In this document: piece after piece, positions 36,850-47,152 of the stretch
Layout of the letters: each line of letters starts with the position of its first letter
Position numbering within the stretch: the stretch's first letter is position 1
DNA from: Pseudomonadota bacterium
GTDB taxonomy: Bacteria; Pseudomonadota; Gammaproteobacteria; Berkiellales; Berkiellaceae
NCBI GenBank assembly: GCA_018242045.1
Contig: JAFECR010000006.1
Coordinates: 138,993-202,992 of the forward strand
Reading direction: 5' to 3'
Length of the DNA: 64,000 bases
Made by a program: the position numbers and the translations under genes
The notes under the pieces: generated by a model
Told to the model about the DNA's origin: nothing
What the model saw: only the letters and a program-made list of their open reading frames with translations
Databases searched by the model: none

Positions 36850-38412
36850 TCAAATTGAAACGGATCTATTACCTTGTGTTTGTTTTACTTGACTTTCAAG
36901 ATCTTGGTCCTGCTCATTACTTTTTTGCGCATCATTTGCCACCGTTTGCTGTTTAAATTGATATAGAATCGCTTGCGCTTGATTTATGTTTTGATTGTGC
37001 TGTGGTTGTGGTTGCTGCCACATATAATGTCGAATAGCTTCTTGCAAATTTGGATCTAAGGAAGTGCTTGCCCATCCGCTGCCATCTGGTCCAATCACAT
37101 CATATGGTTGTAACCGTTGTTCTATAGATGGGATCAAATCCTCTAATTTTCTTCTTTTTGCCTTGGCAATAGTTACTTCTTTTTCCAAAGCAATACTTTT
37201 TTCTGCAGCAGTATATAACGTTCTACTTTTTTCACGATGTTGTTGATAAAAAAGTGGTTTTAAGGCTTCTGTTGCTTCATCAGAATCCATTGCAATTTTA
37301 CGCCCATCCGATAAAATAACTTCGGTTAAACTTAAAACAAATTGCTTTTCATTGGTTGAGCGGGGAACTCTGTTCAAAACTTCATTAATGAAATAGATAG
37401 TATAATTAATTCCACAATCAAAATAAGACACAATGCGCCAACCTGTTTTATCTGCACGAGCATATTCATGTTGATCTACCCAGTCGGTAAAGGATTTAAT
37501 AGGTCCTCCTATTGCTGGATAGGGATCTCTTTTATGCAAGCTTTGATTTCTCTTTAAGGTGGATTTCATTGGAAAAACAAGTTGCGAGGGGCAAACTTTT
37601 CTATCCATCGCATCAATAAGATCTGGTCCTCGCCACATTTTGACAACTTCGGCAGAAGCTTCATATTCATAGGTTCTGCTAATAGAACGTTCCCATAATA
37701 ATACCAGTTGGAATGGTCCTGTTAACCACCCTAGCGCTCGAAAATACCAAGCATTGCCTGGCGCATTTAAATTTTCTAATGAAGTTGCTAAATCTGACAG
37801 CATTCCGACAAAAGTGCGTCCAATACCACGGCGCAAATATATTTTCACTAATTCTTTTTGAATCAAAGCGGCCAACTGGCGTTGATTCATTCTTCGCATA
37901 TCAAAGGCGCCAGAAGAAAAAATCAAAGCTGCTTTGCCAGGATTTCGTCCTTCTAAGGTAACAATTTTAAAGTTGGCATCATCTGTATAGGTTAATAAAA
38001 CAGGCACTGGCAAATCTCGATGGGCATCCCCAAATTGCGCTTTAAAATGCGCATTGACTTCATGACAAAGCTGATTCACCATTTTAGTGACATCGACTGG
38101 ATTAGTAGGACCATACAACACATCATCTCGGATATCGCGTGTACTCATCATCGCAGCATTGATATCGCGGCTAAACCAAAAATTCAGAACAGTAAGCCCC
38201 AAGGTCGCAGCAAGCCCTTTTCCAATCATAGGAATAAAGGTTGCCAAATTTGCATAAATCCCTGTCCAAAAACCTGTCCATAGCCACATGCCGCCTGCCA
38301 TCACCATCGCCAATGCCAGTAAAGCAAAAATTGTTTTAAGTGGTGGGATAATACTTGCAAATCCTGGTCTTCGGCCTGTGGTAATTTCAGCTAACCAAGC
38401 AAAATTTAACAT
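36850..38412 (-). CDS. M48/HtpX-like membrane protein lacking zinc histidines
   Basis: A 520-residue protein with two N-terminal membrane segments (about 25-46 and 58-80). Residues 135-275 resemble HtpX/M48 peptidases: ALIFSSGAFDMRRMNQRQLAALIQKELVKIYLRRG aligns with the family's strand, turn and HEXXH helix, and SISRTYEYEASAEVV with the third-ligand motif. The HEXXH is replaced by K186-E-L-V-K190; the Glu is kept but both zinc His are Lys. The C-terminal half (about 390-520) is charged and Gln-rich. I infer an inactive peptidase used as a binding or scaffold protein. An exported protein is encoded 42 bases upstream. Confidence 0.65.
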   Translation of the reverse strand: MLNFAWLAEITTGRRPGFASIIPPLKTIFALLALAMVMAGGMWLWTGFWTGIYANLATFIPMIGKGLAATLGLTVLNFWFSRDINAAMMSTRDIRDDVLYGPTNPVDVTKMVNQLCHEVNAHFKAQFGDAHRDLPVPVLLTYTDDANFKIVTLEGRNPGKAALIFSSGAFDMRRMNQRQLAALIQKELVKIYLRRGIGRTFVGMLSDLATSLENLNAPGNAWYFRALGWLTGPFQLVLLWERSISRTYEYEASAEVVKMWRGPDLIDAMDRKVCPSQLVFPMKSTLKRNQSLHKRDPYPAIGGPIKSFTDWVDQHEYARADKTGWRIVSYFDCGINYTIYFINEVLNRVPRSTNEKQFVLSLTEVILSDGRKIAMDSDEATEALKPLFYQQHREKSRTLYTAAEKSIALEKEVTIAKAKRRKLEDLIPSIEQRLQPYDVIGPDGSGWASTSLDPNLQEAIRHYMWQQPQPQHNQNINQAQAILYQFKQQTVANDAQKSNEQDQDLESQVKQTQGNRSVSI

Positions 38413-38454
38413 GTTTCACCTCAGTATATTTCATTGTTTACAACCAACACCATT

Positions 38455-39363
38455 TCATGAAATGTAAGGGGCCATTACAGCGAATAGTTCTTCTTGAGAT
38501 ATGCCTTGACTCAAGGCATGTTGCTTTAAAACTTCTTTGAAGCCATTTGCGTTTAAAAACTGAAAAATGGTATTTAAATGTCGTCCCGTTTCATGACAGG
38601 GATGATTCCTTTCTTGTAACCAAAGTCCCCACACGCCATCATCCTTGGATTGATTTATTTGATGCCCTCTTATACTCATTTCTATCACTTCTTGATTATT
38701 CATTTGCATCAAGTAAGTAGCACCTATCTTATCATTCGGAAATTGGCCTTTGAGATTCATGGCAAATTCAATTAATTGTTGCGGATATTGTTTTTTTAAT
38801 GCATTAAAGATGCGAAGCTGCGTTGGTGTACGATTTTGATTACTTTCTTTTGGGCTTTGATAAGCAACAATAATAACGCCCCCTTTTGCTAAAAAATCTC
38901 GCATTATGTGAGCGCGTTCTAAGACGGTATTCACTCTGGTTTTGTCTTTGTCTGCTAGAATATCAGCAGAAATAAGATCCTTACTCACTTTGCCTTCGGT
39001 AACAAGTGGTGTTGCTACTAAGGGAGTGTGTATTATCCAGATGGCTTTTCCATAACCAATATTTGCCAAGTTGGCAAGAAATAAAGCTTCACTTTTTGCT
39101 TGAATTTGGTTAAAGGTAGTGCGAAGCATTTTATCTGTTTTACCACTTTGCACGCTAAACCCTTGTAAGGCGATTTCTTGCCAAACTTGATAGGCAAAGG
39201 CTTTAAGCTCCGGATCTTGGATACTCTCTTTTTCGTATTCAATTTGCTTTATCAGATTATTTTGTAAAACGGCACAAAACGGTGCATCTACACGACCGCT
39301 AACTGGGCTAAGCAGGCCAAAGAAGCCTACAAAGAAAAGTGAAAACATACAAAAAAAACGCAA
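38455..39363 (-). CDS. Exported hypothetical protein
   Basis: A 302-residue protein that I do not recognise. A signal peptide (about 1-25, SPVSGRVDA) is followed by a mixed alpha/beta region. Several segments (NLANIGYGKAIWIIHTPLV, FLAKGGVIIVAYQ, NHPCHETGRHLNTIFQFL) look structured and may hold conserved residues. It lies 42 bases upstream of the M48-like gene on the same strand; joint expression is likely. Confidence 0.7.
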   Translation of the reverse strand: MRFFCMFSLFFVGFFGLLSPVSGRVDAPFCAVLQNNLIKQIEYEKESIQDPELKAFAYQVWQEIALQGFSVQSGKTDKMLRTTFNQIQAKSEALFLANLANIGYGKAIWIIHTPLVATPLVTEGKVSKDLISADILADKDKTRVNTVLERAHIMRDFLAKGGVIIVAYQSPKESNQNRTPTQLRIFNALKKQYPQQLIEFAMNLKGQFPNDKIGATYLMQMNNQEVIEMSIRGHQINQSKDDGVWGLWLQERNHPCHETGRHLNTIFQFLNANGFKEVLKQHALSQGISQEELFAVMAPYIS

Positions 39364-39433
39364 GGGAATGCCTTTAAAATTAAGGTAGAAAGCGCCAAAT
39401 TATATCATATTCATGCAAGAACTAAACCTTGCC

Positions 39434-40138
39434 CTAAAAATGTTGCAAAATTAACTCATACACCTCGTTGAGCCCCACCGCTAAAGCAGAAGGATGACGT
39501 TCATAGGAAACAGGAATGACGCTCACAGGCAACAGCGCTTTGAGGGTGCTGATGGTTTCAGTCAAAGGTACTGTACTTGTTGGCGTTTCATTCACCACCA
39601 CCGCCAAAACCGGGATCTTATAACTTTGCAATGCAACCATCGCAGTCAAGATATGACTTAAGGTGCCTAAATAAGATCCGCCAACCAATATACAAGGACA
39701 CCCAACTTGAACTAGCCAGTCTATACCTGTAAAGCCAGTTGCCAACGGCGACATCACGCCACCCACCCCTTCAATAAGGTGAATATGTGATGTGCGCTTA
39801 GCCGCGCGAATTAATTCTTCGCAATGGATGCGCAAATTCGCTGGGTTCAATGGTGGCTGTCCTGATTTTATCGCCGCCATACTTGGTGTTAATGGCTCGC
39901 GATAACGCCAAGGAGAGCAATGGTTGATATTTTCTGGCGTACAGAGAAGCTGCTGTGCTGCCAACAACACTCCTGTGTCAGTATGATGAATTTCTTCGTT
40001 ATCCACCGGCCAACCCGAGATAATCGGCTTGCTAGCTTGAAGACACTTTAAGTGTGCACTATCCCACCGTAATAAGGATGCCGTCAGATAAGTTTTTCCG
40101 ATGGCTGTCCCGGTAGCGGTTATGAAGATCCCAGACAT
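39434..40138 (-). CDS. bioD: Dethiobiotin synthetase
   Basis: BioD closes the ureido ring of dethiobiotin with ATP and CO2. The P-loop is TATGTAIGKTYL at the N-terminus, with SKPIISGW and a central EGVGGVMSPL. The ATG at 40138 is chosen because the product then starts MSGIFITATGT like other BioD proteins and has 234 residues; the open frame to 40222 would overlap bioA. It is divergent from bioA across 45 bases. Confidence 0.92.
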   Translation of the reverse strand: MSGIFITATGTAIGKTYLTASLLRWDSAHLKCLQASKPIISGWPVDNEEIHHTDTGVLLAAQQLLCTPENINHCSPWRYREPLTPSMAAIKSGQPPLNPANLRIHCEELIRAAKRTSHIHLIEGVGGVMSPLATGFTGIDWLVQVGCPCILVGGSYLGTLSHILTAMVALQSYKIPVLAVVVNETPTSTVPLTETISTLKALLPVSVIPVSYERHPSALAVGLNEVYELILQHF

Positions 40139-40183
40139 AGTTATGATATTATTGCCATAAAAAAATAGGGATGGTAAACAACC

Positions 40184-41455
40184 ATGGCTCAAAATGCTAC
40201 CGTCTGGCTTCCATATGCTCAAATGTTAACTGCGCCTGAACCTTTAACAATTCAATCGACCCAAGGGACACGGCTGATTGTCAACGATGGGCTACAACTT
40301 ATTGATGGGGTTGCTTCTTGGTGGACCGCCTGTCATGGCTACAATCACCCTCATATTATCAATGCCATTCAAGTTCAAGCACAAAAGCTTGCTCATGTGA
40401 TGCTTGGCGGACTTGTACACCCTCAAGCTACCAAACTTGCAAATCGCTTGGTTGCTTTACTGCCATCAGACTTAAATCATGTGTTTTATAGTGAATCAGG
40501 TTCTGTCGCAGTTGAAGTAGCAATGAAGATGGCGCTACAATTTTGGATCAATCATCAAGAACCACAACGTCAACGATTTATCTACTTTAAACACGGTTAT
40601 CATGGTGACACTTTCTATACGATGTCGGTCTCAGATCCTCAAGATGGGATCCATCCTCCTTTTGAGTCTATCTTAGTCGAGCAGTATTTACAGAAATTAC
40701 CTACCACAGATGATTTACTTGAAACTTTTGAACTTTGGATAGCGCTAAACCAACAACACATTGCAGGTCTTTTGTTAGAACCGTTAGTTCAAGCTGCTGG
40801 CGGCATGAAAATGCATTCACCTGCTACCCTGCAAGCTATCGTAAACATCTGTCAACGCTATAATATCTTAGTCATCATAGATGAGGTTTTTACAGGTTTT
40901 GGACGAACAGGTTCATTATTTGCAATCGATCAAGCTGGCATTGTGCCTGATATTTTTTGCTTATCAAAAGCCCTAACTGGGGGAACATTGCCTCTAGCAA
41001 CCACCATTGCAACAACCAAGATCTATAACGCTTTTTTAGGAGAAGAAATAGAAAAAGGCCTGATGCATGGCACGACTTTTATGGGCAATGCCTTAGCATG
41101 TGCTGCTGCAAATGCTTCTCTTGATCTTTTTGAAACTGAACCACGATTAAATCAAGTAGCAGATATTTCTGATATTTTAAAAGCTGAACTGATGAACTTG
41201 CAGGAAGTGCCTGGTGTGCTTGAGGTACGTGTCAAAGGCGCCATTGGGGCTGTGCAGTTGGCTCATCCTTTGACAAGCACTGAATTAAAGTGGTTTAAAC
41301 AAAATTTCATAGATGATGGCGTTTGGTGTCGGCCTTTAGGGGATATCGTTTACACAACGCCTGCTTTCACCATTGATAAAGCATCTTTGGTTACCATTAC
41401 CAGCGCCATGTCAAAATATATTAAACAATGGTCTAGTCGTTTTTTTAAGTGTTAA
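40184..41455 (+). CDS. bioA: Adenosylmethionine-8-amino-7-oxononanoate aminotransferase
   Basis: BioA converts KAPA to DAPA using SAM as amino donor. The 423-residue fold-type I PLP enzyme has WWTACHGYNHPHI, HVMLGGLVHP, the DEVFTGFGRTG segment and the PLP lysine in LSKALTGG. No bioB, bioF, bioC or bioH is in the window. A gap of 20 bases separates it from tex. Confidence 0.95.
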   Translation: MAQNATVWLPYAQMLTAPEPLTIQSTQGTRLIVNDGLQLIDGVASWWTACHGYNHPHIINAIQVQAQKLAHVMLGGLVHPQATKLANRLVALLPSDLNHVFYSESGSVAVEVAMKMALQFWINHQEPQRQRFIYFKHGYHGDTFYTMSVSDPQDGIHPPFESILVEQYLQKLPTTDDLLETFELWIALNQQHIAGLLLEPLVQAAGGMKMHSPATLQAIVNICQRYNILVIIDEVFTGFGRTGSLFAIDQAGIVPDIFCLSKALTGGTLPLATTIATTKIYNAFLGEEIEKGLMHGTTFMGNALACAAANASLDLFETEPRLNQVADISDILKAELMNLQEVPGVLEVRVKGAIGAVQLAHPLTSTELKWFKQNFIDDGVWCRPLGDIVYTTPAFTIDKASLVTITSAMSKYIKQWSSRFFKC

Positions 41456-41475
41456 TTTCATTATAGGAAAAAAAT

Positions 41476-43773
41476 ATGTTCACGATTGAAGAGCGCATTG
41501 CTCAAGAACTGTGTGTTTCTCCTAACCAGATAAATGCTGCCGTAAAGCTCCTAGACGAGGGTGCAACAGTCCCGTTTATCGCGCGCTACAGAAAGGAAGC
41601 AACGCAAGGTTTAGATGATACTCAATTGCGCTCATTGCAAGAAAGGTTACTTTATTTGCGCGAACTTGAAGAAAGAAGAGAAACCATTTTAAACAGTATC
41701 CAAGAACAAAATAAACTAAACCCTGAACTAAAAGCACAGATCCTACAAGCGCAAACTAAAATTCAACTTGAAGATCTCTATCGACCTTACAAACCAAAAA
41801 GACGAACCAAGGGCCAAATCGCGATTGAAGCTGGCTTAAAACCATTGAGTGAAGCACTTTGGCAAGACCCAACGCTTAACCCAGCAACGATAGCAGAGCA
41901 ATATATCGATAATGAAAAAGGGGTGCCTGACATTAAAACCGCATTAGAAGGCGCACGTTATATTTTAATGGAGCAATTTGCAGAAGATGCGTCGCTGCTT
42001 GGCAAGATCAGAACTTATTTGCAAGAGAACTGCTTATTGCAAAGTAAAGTGAACCCAGAAAAAGCCGAAATAGCACAAAAATTTCAAGACTATTTTGCCC
42101 ATCAGGAGCTTTGGAAAAAAGTGCCTTCTCATCGTTGTTTAGCGATGTTACGTGGTCGAAAAGAGGGTTTTTTGCAGCTTGCTTTGATTTTGCCTGAAGA
42201 AATTGAAAACCCTGATTCAAGTCCAATTATCGGTATGATTGCACAACATCTGGATTTTAAAAATCAGGGTCGCAACGCTGATTCTTTCTTACAAGATGTG
42301 ATAAAAGCAACTTGGCGCATTAAAATTCAACCTCACCTTGAAACAGAACTCATTGGCATATTGAAAGAAAATGCTGAAGAAGAAGCTATCGTTGTATTCA
42401 AGCGCAATTTACACGATTTATTAATGGCTCCCCCTGCAGGACATATGGCAACCCTAGGTCTTGATCCTGGCTTGAGAACAGGCGTTAAAGTGGCTATTGT
42501 CGATCCCTTTGGCAAATTGCTTGCAACTGACACGCTTTACCCACATCCACCTCATAAGCAATGGCAAGAGGCCATTGAGGCACTTAAAAAACATATTGAA
42601 CAACATAACGTCAAACTAGTTAGCATTGGTAATGGCACTGCTTCTAGAGAAACAGAAAAATTAGTAGATACTTTAATGCAACAATATACTTCCCTCAAAC
42701 TTACCAAAGTAATCACCTCCGAAGCAGGTGCTTCTGTGTATTCTGCCTCGGAATTTGCAAGCAAAGAATTTCCAAACTTAGATGTGTCATTACGCGGCGC
42801 TGTTTCTATTGCAAGAAGACTACAAGATCCGCTTGCTGAACTAGTTAAAATTGAACCTAAATCTATTGGTGTTGGACAATATCAACATGATGTCAACCAA
42901 GCAAAGCTATCCAGAACCTTGGATGCCATCGTAGAAGATGCTGTCAATGCAGTAGGAGTTGATGTTAATACTGCCTCTCATCCATTGCTAACGCATGTCG
43001 CTGGCTTAAATCAGCAAATTGCGCAAAATATTATTGAATATCGCGAACAACATGGTCCTTTTCAAAACCGTCCGCAATTGAAAAAAGTGCCCCGTTTGGG
43101 AGAAAAAGCATTTGAACAAGCAGCAGGTTTTCTAAGAATCGTTAATGGAGATAATCCTTTAGATGCTTCTTGTGTTCACCCTGAAGCTTATCCCGTGGTT
43201 GAAACTATATTAGCAAAATCCAAATTAAATATCGAAAAATTGATTGGAAATAGCTCATTTATTCAGCATTTAAATCCAAAAGAATTCATTACAGATAAGT
43301 TTGGTTTACCTACCATTAAAGATATATTCAAGGAACTTGAAAAACCTGGGCGTGATCCACGGGCAAGTTTTCAAACTGCACAATTTAAAGAAGGCATTGA
43401 ATCCATCAGCGATCTCAAAGAGGGCATGGTATTAGAAGGCGTCGTGACCAATGTGGCAAACTTTGGGGCTTTTGTTGATATTGGCGTTCATCAAGATGGC
43501 TTGGTTCACATCTCAGCGCTTTCTCATGAATTTGTTAAAGAACCAAGTACAGTGGTAAAAACTGGCCAAATTGTCAAAGTGAAGGTGCTTGAAATAGACA
43601 TACCACGCAAAAGAATAAGCTTAAGCATGCGTCTAGATGCACCATCCCAACCTCAGAAAACCAAAGCGCCTAATCCATCTTTTAACAAAAAACCCAAAAA
43701 GGAGACAGTAGCACAAACAAGTTCCCTAGGGCTTGCTTTGCAAAAAGCTTTAAAAGATAAAGATGGGCACTAA
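41476..43773 (+). CDS. tex: Tex family RNA-binding transcription accessory protein
   Basis: Tex is a conserved nucleic-acid-binding protein with an RNase H-like (YqgF) fold and tandem helix-hairpin-helix domains. The 765-residue protein shows [16 protein letters not shown], the YqgF-like [18 protein letters not shown], a helix-hairpin-helix ([25 protein letters not shown]), and a C-terminal S1 domain ([26 protein letters not shown]). It overlaps priA by 11 bases. Confidence 0.95.
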   Translation: MFTIEERIAQELCVSPNQINAAVKLLDEGATVPFIARYRKEATQGLDDTQLRSLQERLLYLRELEERRETILNSIQEQNKLNPELKAQILQAQTKIQLEDLYRPYKPKRRTKGQIAIEAGLKPLSEALWQDPTLNPATIAEQYIDNEKGVPDIKTALEGARYILMEQFAEDASLLGKIRTYLQENCLLQSKVNPEKAEIAQKFQDYFAHQELWKKVPSHRCLAMLRGRKEGFLQLALILPEEIENPDSSPIIGMIAQHLDFKNQGRNADSFLQDVIKATWRIKIQPHLETELIGILKENAEEEAIVVFKRNLHDLLMAPPAGHMATLGLDPGLRTGVKVAIVDPFGKLLATDTLYPHPPHKQWQEAIEALKKHIEQHNVKLVSIGNGTASRETEKLVDTLMQQYTSLKLTKVITSEAGASVYSASEFASKEFPNLDVSLRGAVSIARRLQDPLAELVKIEPKSIGVGQYQHDVNQAKLSRTLDAIVEDAVNAVGVDVNTASHPLLTHVAGLNQQIAQNIIEYREQHGPFQNRPQLKKVPRLGEKAFEQAAGFLRIVNGDNPLDASCVHPEAYPVVETILAKSKLNIEKLIGNSSFIQHLNPKEFITDKFGLPTIKDIFKELEKPGRDPRASFQTAQFKEGIESISDLKEGMVLEGVVTNVANFGAFVDIGVHQDGLVHISALSHEFVKEPSTVVKTGQIVKVKVLEIDIPRKRISLSMRLDAPSQPQKTKAPNPSFNKKPKKETVAQTSSLGLALQKALKDKDGH

Positions 43774-45766
43774 ACAACAAATTTTCCAAGTGGCGTTAGA
43801 TGTTCCCTTGCGGCGCCTTTTTGATTATTTGTCACCTTGCGAGGAGGTATCGCTTTGTCGTGGAATGAGAGTTAAAGTCCCTTTTGGTCGCCAGAGCCGC
43901 ATTGGGATCATCCTTAACCAAACTGATACCTCTTGTGTTCCTGCTAACCAATTGAAAGCCATCTCCCAACTTTGTGATACTGAGGCACTATTTCCTTTAT
44001 CACTTTGTGATTTTATCGTAAAAACAGCAGCTTATTATCATCATCCCATCGGAGAAGTTGCTTTTTCAGGACTGCCTCGGGGGATCAAGCTTGGAAAGCC
44101 TATTAATTTTCCTGTCGATGAAACGTCTTACTTGGTTGATGAAATAGAGCATCACGCTTTACAACTCAATTTGGATCAACAAAAAGCGCTTGATGCGATT
44201 GTACTTAAGCAATCTTCTTTTCAAGTCTTTTTGTTGGAAGGAATAACAGGCAGTGGTAAAACAGAAATTTATTTACAAGCAGCTTCTCATTTATTATTAA
44301 AACAAAAACAAGTACTCGTTCTAGTACCAGAAATCTCACTCACGCCACAAACTCAAGATAGATTTAAAGCGCGTTTTGGCCAAGAAGTTATTTGCTTTCA
44401 TTCCAAAATGACAAGCAAGCAACGCTTAGAGGCTTGGTTAAAAGTGCGTCATCATAAAGCCGCTATTGTGATAGGCACGCGATCGTCGATATTTTTACCC
44501 TTTTCAAATTTAGGAATGATCATCATTGACGAAGAACATGATCCCTCTTTTAAACAACAAGAAGGGTTTCGCTATTCCGCGCGAGATCTTGGGGTCTTGC
44601 GCGCAAAAATGGCTAATTGCCCTATTATTCTTGGTTCTGCAACTCCTTCTTTTGAAAGTATTTTTAATGCTAAAAACGGTAAATACCAAGAACTTCATTT
44701 AACGAAACGGGCAACCAACACAGCACTGGCGAGTATGACCTTACTTGATATAAGGCACAATAAACTAGAAGCCGGCTTGTCTAAGGTTTTACTTAAAGAA
44801 ATTGAGCAAAATCTCAAGCAAGATAAACAAGTTTTACTATTTATTAATCGAAGAGGCTACGCACCCATTTATCTTTGTTATGATTGCAGCTGGATAGCAC
44901 AATGCGACCATTGCGACGCTCGTCTAACATACCATCATAAAAAACAAGTTCTGATTTGCCATCACTGTTTAAAGCAACGCTCATTGCCATTAAATTGTCC
45001 TGCTTGTCATCAAGCTCAGCTTAACCCTGTTGGGCAAGGAACTGAAAAATTAGAAGCCTTTTTACAAGTGCATTTTCCTCATACCGTGATAGCACGCATT
45101 GATAGTGATGTCACTGGAAAGAAAGGACATTTAGAGTCTTTACTTAGCAAAGCAAAAAATAAAGAGGCACAACTACTGATAGGTACGCAAATTTTAGCAA
45201 AAGGCCATCATTTTCCCCATCTTGGGATGGTTGCTGTCGTAGACGCTGATGGGGGGCTTTTTAGCGTTGATTTTCGCAGTGTCGAACGCATGGCACAACT
45301 TCTCATTCAAGTTGCTGGTCGTGCAGGTAGAGTCCATGAAGCCGGCAAAGTATTTATACAAACTTTTCATCCTCAACACCCCTTGTTACAATCGATCTTA
45401 CACCAAAACTATCTAAAGCTTGCAGAGCAATTATTACAAGAACGTCAAGCTTATCATTTACCACCTTATACTTATTTTGCTTTGATAAGGGCACAAGGTC
45501 CCAAAAAACAAATGGCAGAATCACTATTAACCCAAATTCAACAACAACTACAAAAACAACAAAACAAAGCAATCACCATTTCAGGGCCAGTGCCTGCACC
45601 TATGCTAAAACGTCAAGGGCTTTATCGCTATCAGTTACTTCTGCAGGCTAAAGAACGAAAGCCATTACATCAAATGCTAAGTTATTCAACAGCTATTTTA
45701 GAAAACTCTAAGCTTGCTAAAAAAGTGCATTGGTCCTTGGATGTGGATCCCATAGAAATGTTTTAG
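43763..45766 (+). CDS. priA: Primosomal protein PriA, lacking the winged-helix spacer
   Basis: PriA is the helicase that restarts replication at stalled forks. The N-terminal 3'-binding domain (about 5-110), Walker [10 protein letters not shown] at 160-168, a DEEH box, and four zinc cysteine pairs (CYDC, CDHC, CHHC, CPAC) are all present. The protein is 667 residues; E. coli PriA is 732 with Walker A about 64 residues later. The missing stretch corresponds to the winged-helix domain between the 3'-binding domain and the helicase. It overlaps tex by 11 bases and precedes ftsN. Confidence 0.93.
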   Translation: MGTKQQIFQVALDVPLRRLFDYLSPCEEVSLCRGMRVKVPFGRQSRIGIILNQTDTSCVPANQLKAISQLCDTEALFPLSLCDFIVKTAAYYHHPIGEVAFSGLPRGIKLGKPINFPVDETSYLVDEIEHHALQLNLDQQKALDAIVLKQSSFQVFLLEGITGSGKTEIYLQAASHLLLKQKQVLVLVPEISLTPQTQDRFKARFGQEVICFHSKMTSKQRLEAWLKVRHHKAAIVIGTRSSIFLPFSNLGMIIIDEEHDPSFKQQEGFRYSARDLGVLRAKMANCPIILGSATPSFESIFNAKNGKYQELHLTKRATNTALASMTLLDIRHNKLEAGLSKVLLKEIEQNLKQDKQVLLFINRRGYAPIYLCYDCSWIAQCDHCDARLTYHHKKQVLICHHCLKQRSLPLNCPACHQAQLNPVGQGTEKLEAFLQVHFPHTVIARIDSDVTGKKGHLESLLSKAKNKEAQLLIGTQILAKGHHFPHLGMVAVVDADGGLFSVDFRSVERMAQLLIQVAGRAGRVHEAGKVFIQTFHPQHPLLQSILHQNYLKLAEQLLQERQAYHLPPYTYFALIRAQGPKKQMAESLLTQIQQQLQKQQNKAITISGPVPAPMLKRQGLYRYQLLLQAKERKPLHQMLSYSTAILENSKLAKKVHWSLDVDPIEMF

Positions 45767-45815
45767 AATGTTCTAAACCAAGCAACATTTTTTAAGTTAT
45801 TCAACAGATTATATT

Positions 45816-46571
45816 ATGACTAAAGATTACGCTAAAAGACGACGCACTCAATACTCAAATATCTTGCGCCAAAATAGCAAACAACACACCAAGTTGATGC
45901 CTGCCTGGGGATGGATGAGTCTTGGTTTAATGCTTGGTATATTTCTTTGCGCCGTACTTTACTGGAAATTAAATCATCATTCCACTCCTGAAAGTCCCCT
46001 CGTTGAAATTCATAAAGCACATGCTAAACCTCATGCCGTAAAAACCCCCAAAAATATAAAACCAAAAGCGCATGCAAAATCTTTGGCGACGACGCATCAT
46101 AGCACTCGCTTTGATTTTTATAATGTTCTGCCTAAAATGAATCAAGATTTTGAAATAGCAGAGACAAGTCCAAATACACTGACGCTGGCAATGAGCCAAT
46201 CAACGCCTGATACCAAACCAAAGCTAGCAGATGATGAACTCTTTAAGGAAACAACCCATGATATGCCAGATGCTAAACCAGGCTTGGCAGATGATGAGAC
46301 TTTTAAGAGATCTTCAGCTGCAATCTCACAAAACTCTTATATTATTCAAGCAGGTTCATTTCATAGACAAGAACAAGCTGAAGAGTTAAAAGCCCAATTA
46401 GCTTTATCTGGCTTTGAAGCAAGTATTCAAACTTTCAAGATGGGCAATAGAGAGACGCGTTATCGAGTGATGATTGGCCCTTTTAGCAATAAAGACCAAG
46501 CTAATCTCCATCAACAAGAACTTGAACAAGCACAACAACTGCATAGTGTCGTGCTCAAAATCAGAGTATAA
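45816..46571 (+). CDS. ftsN: SPOR-domain protein, FtsN-like
   Basis: A 251-residue membrane-anchored protein: a basic cytoplasmic N-terminus, one transmembrane segment (about 30-51), a Lys/His/Pro-rich linker, and a C-terminal SPOR domain (about 168-251) that binds denuded peptidoglycan at the septum. Its position before hslVU is that of ftsN in E. coli. Two 20-residue direct repeats (LADDE-F-K core) sit just before the SPOR domain. The name rests on domain order and context. Confidence 0.8.
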   Translation: MTKDYAKRRRTQYSNILRQNSKQHTKLMPAWGWMSLGLMLGIFLCAVLYWKLNHHSTPESPLVEIHKAHAKPHAVKTPKNIKPKAHAKSLATTHHSTRFDFYNVLPKMNQDFEIAETSPNTLTLAMSQSTPDTKPKLADDELFKETTHDMPDAKPGLADDETFKRSSAAISQNSYIIQAGSFHRQEQAEELKAQLALSGFEASIQTFKMGNRETRYRVMIGPFSNKDQANLHQQELEQAQQLHSVVLKIRV

Positions 46572-46603
46572 TGTTAACCTTCTTACACTATTAGGAGCTA
46601 ACC

Positions 46604-47152
46604 TTGGATCAATTCAGAGGAACAACTATTGTCGTAGTAAGGCGTGATGACAATGTCGCTCTTGGTGGCGACGGCCAAGTCTCTTTTGGTAATACCGTTT
46701 TAAAAGGCAATGCAAAAAAAGTGCGACGACTTTTCAATAACCAAGTCATTGCAGGATTTGCAGGAGGCACTGCAGACGCCTTCACCTTATTTGAACGCTT
46801 TGAAAGCAAATTGGAACTGTACCAAGGACACTTGGTGCGTGCAGCTGTAGAACTTGCAAAGGATTGGCGCCAAGATAAAATGTTAAGACGCCTTGAAGCG
46901 ATGCTCGCTGTTGCAGACAAAGATGCTTCTTTAATTATCACTGGCAATGGCGATGTGATTGAACCTGAAAAAGGTATTATCGCTATAGGTTCAGGAGGCC
47001 CCTTCGCCCAATCAGCGGCAACGGCTTTGCTTGAAAACACACATCTAGATGCATATAGCATTGTAGAAAGAGCATTAAAAATTGCAGCCGATATTTGTGT
47101 TTATACAAACCACCATATTACCATTGAAGAAGTAGGCAAAGAGAAAAGATAA
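46604..47152 (+). CDS. hslV: HslV peptidase subunit of HslUV protease
   Basis: HslV is the proteasome-like peptidase of HslUV. The start is TTG at 46604, with AGGAG 6 bases upstream. The precursor begins [14 protein letters not shown], so a six-residue propeptide is removed to expose the catalytic Thr (E. coli starts MTTIV). The [29 protein letters not shown] block is typical. It overlaps hslU by one base. Confidence 0.96.
   Translation: MDQFRGTTIVVVRRDDNVALGGDGQVSFGNTVLKGNAKKVRRLFNNQVIAGFAGGTADAFTLFERFESKLELYQGHLVRAAVELAKDWRQDKMLRRLEAMLAVADKDASLIITGNGDVIEPEKGIIAIGSGGPFAQSAATALLENTHLDAYSIVERALKIAADICVYTNHHITIEEVGKEKR

Noticed and set aside
40139-40183. BirA-type operator between bioD and bioA
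   Set aside because: A GGTAAAC-like half-site is visible, but no second half-site at the expected spacing.
40139-40222. Longer bioD N-terminus
   Set aside because: It would run into the bioA coding region and adds residues foreign to BioD before the P-loop.
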